From Haloarculaceae archaeon (lineage in GTDB: Archaea; Halobacteriota; Halobacteria; Halobacteriales; Haloarculaceae): 5,687 nt of DNA. The first letter of the stretch is position 1, and each line of letters starts with the position of its first letter. The DNA is taken from positions 1 through 5,687 of the forward strand of contig JAHENO010000247.1 in NCBI GenBank assembly GCA_018609945.1, in the 5' to 3' direction. A program made the position numbers and the translations under genes. The notes below the pieces were generated by a model. The model made no database searches. It saw only the letters and a list, made by a program, of their open reading frames with translations, and was not told the DNA's origin. This document shows positions 1-4,436 of the stretch, one piece after another.

Positions 1-449
1 ACCTCCTGGTAGTAGGGGATCAGGTCCGCGTAGTCGATCGGCCAGTGGCCCTGCTCGTCTATCGACGCCGGGTACGCCCTGGGATGGTTGCCGAGGTAGT
101 GCAGGGTGGTGCCGCCGACGCCGGCACACTGGAGGATCGCCCCGTCCCCCGGGAACTTCCTGAACCAGAACCCCCGCTCGTGGTCCGCCGGGCCGAAAAC
201 GAGCTTGTTTATCATCTCGAACTCGCGGGTGGTGAACTGTTCGTCGAGGAGGTCACCGCTGAGGTCCTCGACGCTGGAGGAGGCTTCCCCGCCGGGGTCC
301 TCGTGGGGGATGGGCCAGTTTTCGTTTCCGTGGAACGGCCCCGCCTCCAAGACGAGCACCGACAGACCCGCCTCGGCGAGTTTCCAGGCCGCCACCGGCC
401 CGTCACCGCCCGCCCCCACCACCACCGCGTCGTAGCTATCCGCCACCAT
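1..449 (-). CDS. GMC-family FAD-dependent oxidoreductase, N-terminal part (runs off left edge)
   Basis: About 149 codons of the N-terminus are present; the rest lies beyond base 1. The protein opens with a Rossmann dinucleotide-binding motif, DAVVVGAGGDGP at residues 7-18, followed by an alpha helix and the LEAG segment (residues 34-37) whose Glu normally binds the ADP ribose of FAD. Further in, GVGGTTLHYLGNHPRAYP and then a WPIDYADLIPYY-type segment are typical of glucose-methanol-choline oxidoreductases, especially the large subunit of gluconate 2-dehydrogenase-like enzymes. Such enzymes oxidise a sugar, sugar acid or alcohol and pass electrons from FAD to the respiratory chain. The subunit 3-family gene just upstream supports this pairing. 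The ATG at 449 is chosen because a GGTGA Shine-Dalgarno motif lies 6 bases before it and the FAD motif follows at once. No Tat signal is visible, so export would rely on its partner. Family is secure; the substrate is unknown. Confidence 0.88.
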   Translation of the reverse strand, partial: MVADSYDAVVVGAGGDGPVAAWKLAEAGLSVLVLEAGPFHGNENWPIPHEDPGGEASSSVEDLSGDLLDEQFTTREFEMINKLVFGPADHERGFWFRKFPGDGAILQCAGVGGTTLHYLGNHPRAYPASIDEQGHWPIDYADLIPYYQE

Positions 450-455
450 ATCGGC

Positions 456-460
456 TCACC
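456..460 (-). promoter_or_regulatory. Shine-Dalgarno site of the GMC oxidoreductase gene
   Basis: On the minus strand this reads GGTGA, complementary to the 3' end of archaeal 16S rRNA, with 6 bases between it and the ATG at 449. It supports that start codon and implies a transcript with a leader rather than the leaderless type common in haloarchaea. Confidence 0.55.
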
Positions 461-530
461 ACGACCGTGTCCCGCTCGTCAGTGTGACCGAATCGCCACG
501 CTAACACATGCATAACCGTCCGTGAGGCGG

Positions 531-549
531 TAATATGTTAAATGTTCGG
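531..549 (-). promoter_or_regulatory. Candidate BRE/TATA promoter for the GMC oxidoreductase gene
   Basis: On the minus strand this AT-rich block reads CCGAACATTTAACATATTA. It resembles a haloarchaeal promoter: a purine-containing CGAA BRE-like part followed by a TTTAACA TATA-like box. It stands out in a very GC-rich window. Transcription would be expected to start roughly 25 bases downstream, near 505-512, leaving a leader of about 60 bases before the ATG at 449. A second AT-rich stretch, TTATGCAT at 508-515, is a weaker alternative box that would give a leader of about 35 bases. This is assigned from motif likeness and position only. Confidence 0.45.
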
Positions 550-550
550 G

Positions 551-590
551 GGATCGGCCCGACCCGACCTGTGATCACGTCGGGTGATCC
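551..590. repeat. Bulged inverted repeat with an internal GTGATCAC palindrome
   Basis: Arms acccgac (562-568) and gtcgggt (579-585) are perfect 7-bp complements. Directly outside, ggatc (551-555) pairs with gatcc (586-590), with a 6-base bulge on the left side, giving 12 bp of stem. The 10-base interior contains the perfect palindrome gtgatcac (571-578). It lies just upstream of the candidate promoter of the GMC gene and downstream of the four-gene unit, so it could be an operator or an RNA hairpin near the end of that unit. No oligo-T tract follows on the minus strand, so a terminator call is not supported. Confidence 0.5.
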
Positions 591-608
591 GGAGGGACAG
601 AACCCGAG

Positions 609-665
609 TCAACCCCCGGGGTACCAGGCGAGTGGACCGTCGGCGACGATGTCGATGGCCACTGG
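609..665 (-). pseudogene. Detached 3' end of an FbpC-type ABC ATPase gene
   Basis: Read on the minus strand, these 57 bases encode PVAIDIVADGPLAWYPGG and a TGA stop. The intact ATPase in this window ends PVSVDIMADHPLAWYPAE and TGA. Twelve of 18 residues are identical and most others are conservative (I/V, V/M, A/S). By hand count about 42 of 57 bases match, including an exact 16-base run. The stop codon sits at the same place in both, so this is a true gene end and not a chance match. Upstream of the Pro codon the likeness fades, and the sequence runs into the 3' end of the subunit 3 gene, whose frame differs. No start codon or body of an ATPase remains, so it is a dead fragment. It may come from a duplicated paralogue or from an earlier gene order. 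Confidence 0.8.
617..632. repeat. 16-bp direct repeat, copy 1 (in the ATPase remnant)
   Basis: The sequence cggggtaccaggcgag here is identical to 3326-3341, 2709 bases away and in the same orientation. In both copies it covers the codons for LAWYP near the end of an ATPase reading frame. The two copies bracket the glycosyltransferase and subunit 3 genes. Confidence 0.85.
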
Positions 666-699
666 CGGGTCGTCTCCCGTCGCTACACCGGTTCCTTGC

Positions 700-1260
700 T
701 CACGTGTCAGGCCCCCGATGGTAGCTCTCGATGCCGCCCGGATACCCCTGCGGGTTCTCGATGCCGACCAGCCGACCGCCGGTCGGCGAGGCATACAGGG
801 CAAAGAGGAGTTCGTTCACGATGTAGTACCGGATGCGGGCAGCCACGATGCCGTCGGGGTCCGGGTCGACCACGTCGACGCCCATCTCGCGCAACAGTTC
901 GTCCTGGCGCCCGGATGGGAGGTCCACGAACGGTGTGTCGTCCTGCCGGCCTGCGCGCTCGTCCAGCGTCGCGACGGCGTCGGCGATGGCCCGCGCCCGC
1001 TCCGGTCGACTCTCCGCGCGGCCGGCGGCGTAGGCCCGGACGAACTCGCCGACGCCCTCGACGGCGTCCGGGTAGACGACCCGGGCGACGGCGGTCAGCG
1101 TCTCGCGCTCGTGGACTCCGAGTACCGCGCTGTCGTCGGTGGCCGTGCCCTCGTTCGGTTCCTCTCGGGTCAGGGCATCCAGGCCGACGCCGGCGACGCC
1201 CGCCGCTGCGAGCGCGGCGAGCGCGTCGCGTCGCGTGAGTCTGGCAGTGTCGTCAGTCAT
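700..1260 (-). CDS. Gluconate 2-dehydrogenase subunit 3-family protein, Tat-exported
   Basis: This 186-residue protein begins with a twin-arginine signal, LTRRDAL at residues 8-14, then an Ala/Gly/Val-rich hydrophobic core to about residue 26. There is no lipobox cysteine, so it is not a typical haloarchaeal Tat lipoprotein. The mature part has the family's TLTAVARVVYPDAVEGV segment (54-70) and the conserved C-terminus IRYYIVNELLFALYASP to YPGGIESYHRGP (143-184). Family members are small accessory subunits of membrane-bound dehydrogenases that help export or anchor a GMC flavoprotein; such a partner gene starts 251 bases downstream. The ATG at 1260 is preferred over an in-frame ATG at 1332 because it puts the Tat motif near the N-terminus, has a GAGGT Shine-Dalgarno motif 9 bases upstream, and overlaps the preceding gene by only 8 bases. 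It is translationally coupled to the glycosyltransferase gene. Confidence 0.88.
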   Translation of the reverse strand: MTDDTARLTRRDALAALAAAGVAGVGLDALTREEPNEGTATDDSAVLGVHERETLTAVARVVYPDAVEGVGEFVRAYAAGRAESRPERARAIADAVATLDERAGRQDDTPFVDLPSGRQDELLREMGVDVVDPDPDGIVAARIRYYIVNELLFALYASPTGGRLVGIENPQGYPGGIESYHRGPDT

Positions 1261-3316
1261 CGGCGACGAACCTCGCGTCGAGCGTGACCCCCTCGCGGTG
1301 GTGACCGGGCACGTACGCGGCCTCCCCGCCACAGAGCCGCGGGGACCGGCAGACCTCCATCCGTGGCGTGAGCGCGCGGACGGTCCCGTCGCGGGCCTCC
1401 ACGGGGACGACCAGGTCGTAACTGAAGGCCCCGGCGCCGCCGGTGGCGACGAACAATCGCACGTCGAGCGTCTCGCGCCCGTCCAGTTCCACGACCGCCG
1501 GGTCCTCGAAGGACGGCGAGTCGACGACCGCCCGGCCGTCGGTCATGGTCACCTGCAGCCGTATTTCCTCGTCTACCGCCGCTGCCGTGGCGTCGGAGTC
1601 CTCCGCTGTCGAGACCCGGGCCGAAACGCTCTCGACGAACTGTGGGACGCCGGCCGTCACGGCCAGCTGCACAGTCTCTCCCTCCGCGAGGCGGACCTCC
1701 TGGACGTGGGGAGTCACCGCCTCGCCGGCGAAAGGGAGCCACTCGCCGCGGTACGTGTACCGGTAGAGAGTGCGGTCCGGGAAGGCGTCGACGACCTCGA
1801 AGTGCTGTGTTTCGAGGGCGTAGACCACCTCGCCGTCGTACCCCGGGTCGTTGCGGAGCGCCTGGAAGGGATGGTTGAGCCAGTCGCCATAGGGCGTCGG
1901 CAGAAATACGAGCGCGTTCTCGAAGCTCCGCTGTTCGATGGGTTCGTAGGCCGTCTCGTACTGCTCGGTCACCTCGGCGTTGGCCGACAGCGGCGCGGCG
2001 ACGGCGGTCAGGGACAGCGACGCGAGGAGTGCCCCGACGACGACCAGCGCGACGACGGTTCCAGCGCGCCGCGCGCCGCTTTCCCCCGCGAGGGGGTCGA
2101 GGCGCCGCCAGCCCGCAACGAGCGCGTACGCCCCGAAGGCCGCCGTCGGGACGACCAGCGATAGGTGGTAGTACGGCCCGAGAAACGAGATGAGGCCGTC
2201 TGTCGGGTCGGAGAGGTCTCCGAGCAGGTTCACCGTGCCCCAGAAGTAGAGTTGCCCGACCGGCACCGACACCGCCAGGCCCGCGAGGACGAGCTTTCGC
2301 GGGTCGCGTCGCTCTTCCCGGGCGAGGACTGCACCGAGGCCGACGAGAGCGAGCAGGGGGCCAAGCGGCGCCGCGACAGACCAGTTCGTGACGTACTGCG
2401 CGAGGTTGCGGGCGTTCGCCGCCAGGGCGAGCGCGGGGTCGTAGACGCGGCCGTATCCCGCTATCTCTCGGTACCCGAATCCGATGCCATCCAGCGGGGC
2501 GAAGGTCTCGTAGGGGAACGTCGTCGGCGACCCCGTGAGGACGGTGTTGTACCCCAGCGCGACGAGGACACCGGCGAGCCCGAGGACGGCCGTGAGCGCG
2601 TGGCGCACTACGACTGGGCGGTCAAGCGTCCGCAGCGACCAGAGGGCGTGACAGACGAAGGGGGTGGCAAACAGGACCGCGGTGTAGGGGCGGGCAAAGA
2701 AGGCGACGCCGACGGCGAGGCCGGCCAGCGCTGCGAACCGGCGGTCGCCGGTCCGGTCGGCCCGCAGGTACGCCCACGTGAAGAGGAGGTTCCAGGCAAG
2801 GGTGGGGACGTACGGGAGGAACACCGCTGCCTCGACGAGGAAGACCGGCGACGCGAACACGAGCGCGGCGGCGACGAGGCCGACAGGGCGGTCGAACGCC
2901 TCGGCGACCGTGGCGTAGGTCAACCAGACGACGGCGGCGGCGATGGCGCCCAGTGCGATCCGGTAGCCCCCGAGCAGTTTCCCGGCGGCGAACATCGCTG
3001 CCGGAACGGGTGCGTACTTCGGGTACAGCTCGCCGCGGTCGACGACGAAAAACCACGGGCGGAACGGCTCCACTACGGGGGGATCGAGCGTCAGTTGCCC
3101 CTCGAGGAGCATGGCGGCCTGCTGGAGATAGACCGCTTCGTCGTGGTTGGAGGTGTGGTAGGGGAACACCTCGTGGGCGAGGACGAAGACAGTGATGCCG
3201 GCGACCACGGCGAGGACGGCCGCGAGCCGGCGGGGCGTGAGCCTCGACCGGAGGCGGTAGACGGTCCAGTCCTCGAACCGGGTGCGCCAGGCGTCCGGCA
3301 GCGATGGCTGGGACAT
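1253..3316 (-). CDS. Polytopic GT-C (ArnT/PMT-like, GT39-type) glycosyltransferase
   Basis: The 687-residue membrane protein probably moves a sugar from a lipid-phosphate donor to an acceptor on the outer face of the membrane. After a basic cytoplasmic N-terminus and a first membrane helix (about 31-50), the first outside loop carries NHDEAVYLQQAAML (57-70). Its Asp59-Glu60 pair matches the acidic catalytic loop motif of GT-C enzymes of the ArnT/PMT type. About ten further hydrophobic segments follow, around 117-137, 143-166, 168-185, 192-209, 212-225, 236-258, 315-333, 341-360, 380-402 and 417-440. Residues 445-687 form a soluble domain, inferred to lie outside: an LPTPYGDWLNHPFQ segment (472-485), a part likely to be beta-rich, and two cysteines (656, 662) near the end. 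The ATG at 3316 follows the ATPase stop by one base (TGAGATG); the in-frame extension to 3574 only reads antiparallel-biased shadow sequence over the ATPase gene. Donor and acceptor are unknown; S-layer, lipid or glycan modification are all possible. Confidence 0.8.
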   Translation of the reverse strand: MSQPSLPDAWRTRFEDWTVYRLRSRLTPRRLAAVLAVVAGITVFVLAHEVFPYHTSNHDEAVYLQQAAMLLEGQLTLDPPVVEPFRPWFFVVDRGELYPKYAPVPAAMFAAGKLLGGYRIALGAIAAAVVWLTYATVAEAFDRPVGLVAAALVFASPVFLVEAAVFLPYVPTLAWNLLFTWAYLRADRTGDRRFAALAGLAVGVAFFARPYTAVLFATPFVCHALWSLRTLDRPVVVRHALTAVLGLAGVLVALGYNTVLTGSPTTFPYETFAPLDGIGFGYREIAGYGRVYDPALALAANARNLAQYVTNWSVAAPLGPLLALVGLGAVLAREERRDPRKLVLAGLAVSVPVGQLYFWGTVNLLGDLSDPTDGLISFLGPYYHLSLVVPTAAFGAYALVAGWRRLDPLAGESGARRAGTVVALVVVGALLASLSLTAVAAPLSANAEVTEQYETAYEPIEQRSFENALVFLPTPYGDWLNHPFQALRNDPGYDGEVVYALETQHFEVVDAFPDRTLYRYTYRGEWLPFAGEAVTPHVQEVRLAEGETVQLAVTAGVPQFVESVSARVSTAEDSDATAAAVDEEIRLQVTMTDGRAVVDSPSFEDPAVVELDGRETLDVRLFVATGGAGAFSYDLVVPVEARDGTVRALTPRMEVCRSPRLCGGEAAYVPGHHREGVTLDARFVADD
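1270..1274 (-). promoter_or_regulatory. Shine-Dalgarno site of the subunit 3 gene
   Basis: It reads GAGGT on the minus strand with 9 bases to the ATG at 1260. It lies inside the last codons of the glycosyltransferase gene and decides the start of the subunit 3 protein against the longer in-frame alternative. Confidence 0.6.
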
Positions 3317-3320
3317 CTCA
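3314..3320 (-). promoter_or_regulatory. Stop/start junction between ATPase and glycosyltransferase
   Basis: The minus strand reads TGAGATG: the ATPase stop, one base, then the glycosyltransferase start. No well-spaced Shine-Dalgarno motif precedes this ATG, so reinitiation by the ribosome finishing the ATPase is the likely mode. This fixes the start at 3316. Confidence 0.65.
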
Positions 3321-4436
3321 CTCGGCGGGGTACCAGGCGAGGGGGTGGTCGGCCATGATGTCGACGCTGACGGGCTGGCCGTGTTCGAACGTCTCGACGT
3401 GGTTGTGATGACACCGGACCTCCTCGCCGTTGCGGAGTGCGACGCGGTAGATGAACGCCGGGCCGTTGTACTGGCGGTTGACGACGTGTCCGTCGGCGGA
3501 AGCCTCGGCGGTCGGGACCGCGGCCAGGTCGTCGGGCCGGACCAGCACGTCGATGCGGGCGCCATCGTAGGCATCGACCGGGCCGTTTATCGCATCGGTC
3601 GGGAGCGTCCCCAGTTGCGTCTCGACGACGTCGCCGCGCACGCGTCCCGCGAGGAAGCTCGCGCGCCCGAGGAAGCTCGCGACGAACCGCGACTCGGGGT
3701 TCTCGAAGACCACCTCGGGCTGGCCGATCTGTTCGATCCGGCCGTCGTTCATGATGGCGACGCGGTCGCTGATCGAGAGTGCCTCCTCCTGGTCGTGGGT
3801 GACCGAGACGGCGGTCACGCCCGCCTCTTTGAGGATTTCCCGCACCTCCTCGCGCATCTCCACGCGCAGGCGGACGTCCAGATTCGAGAACGGTTCGTCG
3901 AGCAGGAGGACGTCCGGCTCGGGGGCCAGCGACCGCGCGAGCGCGACCCGCTGTTGCTGGCCGCCCGACAGCTGGCTGGGCATCTTCCCGCGGTGGTCGG
4001 TCAGTCCCACGAGTTCGAGCAGTTCGTCGACGCGCTCCTCGCCGTGGGTGGTCCCGCGGAGCCCGAACGCGATGTTCTCCGCGACATCGAGGTGTGGGAA
4101 GAGTGCGAAGTTCTGGAAGACGAGCCCGACGTCGCGGTCCTCCGGCGGGACGAACTGGCCGTCCCCGGCGAGCGTCTCGCCGCCGATGGTGACGGTCCCG
4201 GCAGTGGGTTCGTCGAGGCCCGCGATCAGGCGCAGTGTCGTGGTCTTGCCACAGCCCGAGGGACCCAACAGCGTGAGGAGTTCGCCCTCGCGGACGGACA
4301 ACGAGAGGTCCCGAACGGCCGTCTCGGGACCGAACTCGCGAGTGACGCCGTCCAGTTCGAGCACCGTCTCGCCGGTCGAATCAGTGGGGGTGCGCTCGGA
4401 GACCGGCTCGGGTTCGGGTGGTTCGTTACGTGACAT
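3318..4436 (-). CDS. ABC transporter ATP-binding protein, FbpC-type (iron(III)/thiamine/polyamine class)
   Basis: The 372-residue cytoplasmic ATPase drives the permease encoded just upstream. All nucleotide-binding motifs are intact: Walker A GPSGCGKTT (58-66), Q-loop Gln108 in VFQNFALFPHL, signature LSGGQQQR (156-163), Walker B VLLLDEP (176-182), D-loop SNLD (184-187) and switch His214 in VTHDQEEAL. After about residue 245 comes a C-terminal TOBE-like regulatory domain, with LVRPDDL (298-304) and the terminal ADHPLAWYPAE. Within it, Cys342, His343, His344 and His346 form a cluster that could bind metal, which is a guess. A 25-residue Pro/Glu-rich N-terminal tail precedes the first strand of the ATPase fold. 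The start overlaps the permease stop by 11 bases, and a GGAG motif lies 8 bases upstream. The family and the fused two-domain permease favour FbpC; thiamine or spermidine importers share the architecture. The ATPase call is certain, the substrate is not. Confidence 0.93.
   Translation of the reverse strand: MSRNEPPEPEPVSERTPTDSTGETVLELDGVTREFGPETAVRDLSLSVREGELLTLLGPSGCGKTTTLRLIAGLDEPTAGTVTIGGETLAGDGQFVPPEDRDVGLVFQNFALFPHLDVAENIAFGLRGTTHGEERVDELLELVGLTDHRGKMPSQLSGGQQQRVALARSLAPEPDVLLLDEPFSNLDVRLRVEMREEVREILKEAGVTAVSVTHDQEEALSISDRVAIMNDGRIEQIGQPEVVFENPESRFVASFLGRASFLAGRVRGDVVETQLGTLPTDAINGPVDAYDGARIDVLVRPDDLAAVPTAEASADGHVVNRQYNGPAFIYRVALRNGEEVRCHHNHVETFEHGQPVSVDIMADHPLAWYPAE
3326..3341. repeat. 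16-bp direct repeat, copy 2 (in the intact ATPase gene)
   Basis: This copy of cggggtaccaggcgag lies in codons 366-370 of the ATPase gene and is identical to 617-632. The wider likeness between the two sites covers 57 bases ending at the shared stop codon position. Confidence 0.85.

Noticed and set aside
45..515. Plus-strand open frame of 156 codons over the GMC gene
   Set aside because: The minus strand there encodes a clear FAD-binding N-terminus; the plus frame has no supporting feature.
551..600. Intrinsic transcription terminator for the four-gene unit
   Set aside because: A hairpin is possible, but no run of T follows on the minus strand, which archaeal termination normally needs.
450..699. 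tRNA, small RNA or CRISPR in the intergenic gap
   Set aside because: No cloverleaf, T-loop motif or regularly spaced repeat is visible; the gap is accounted for by the remnant, the inverted repeat and the promoter region.
666..803. Treating 609-803 as one small gene rather than a remnant
   Set aside because: Codons upstream of about 700 are only another frame of the subunit 3 gene, and they bear no likeness to ATPase sequence. Only 609-665 has homology.
1261..1332. Longer in-frame start for the subunit 3 gene
   Set aside because: It would place 24 basic residues before the Tat signal and overlap the glycosyltransferase by 80 bases; the ATG at 1260 has a good Shine-Dalgarno site.
535..2164. 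Plus-strand open frames at 535-1287 and 1139-2164
   Set aside because: They cross the ends of genes on the other strand and give low-complexity translations without a domain, so they are treated as composition-driven shadows.
2165..3358. Long plus-strand open frame of 397 codons opposite the glycosyltransferase gene
   Set aside because: It is antisense to a well-supported membrane protein. Its translation is Arg/Glu/Gly-rich with no recognisable domain or membrane helix, as expected of a shadow frame in GC-rich DNA.
3317..3574. Longer in-frame start for the glycosyltransferase
   Set aside because: The extra 86 codons lie wholly inside the ATPase gene and are Ser/Thr/Arg-rich shadow sequence. 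The ATG at 3316 is directly coupled to the ATPase stop.
3282..4433. Plus-strand open frame of 383 codons opposite the ATPase gene
   Set aside because: It mirrors the ATPase gene nearly end to end, where all ABC motifs are intact on the minus strand. The plus-strand translation shows no known family features.
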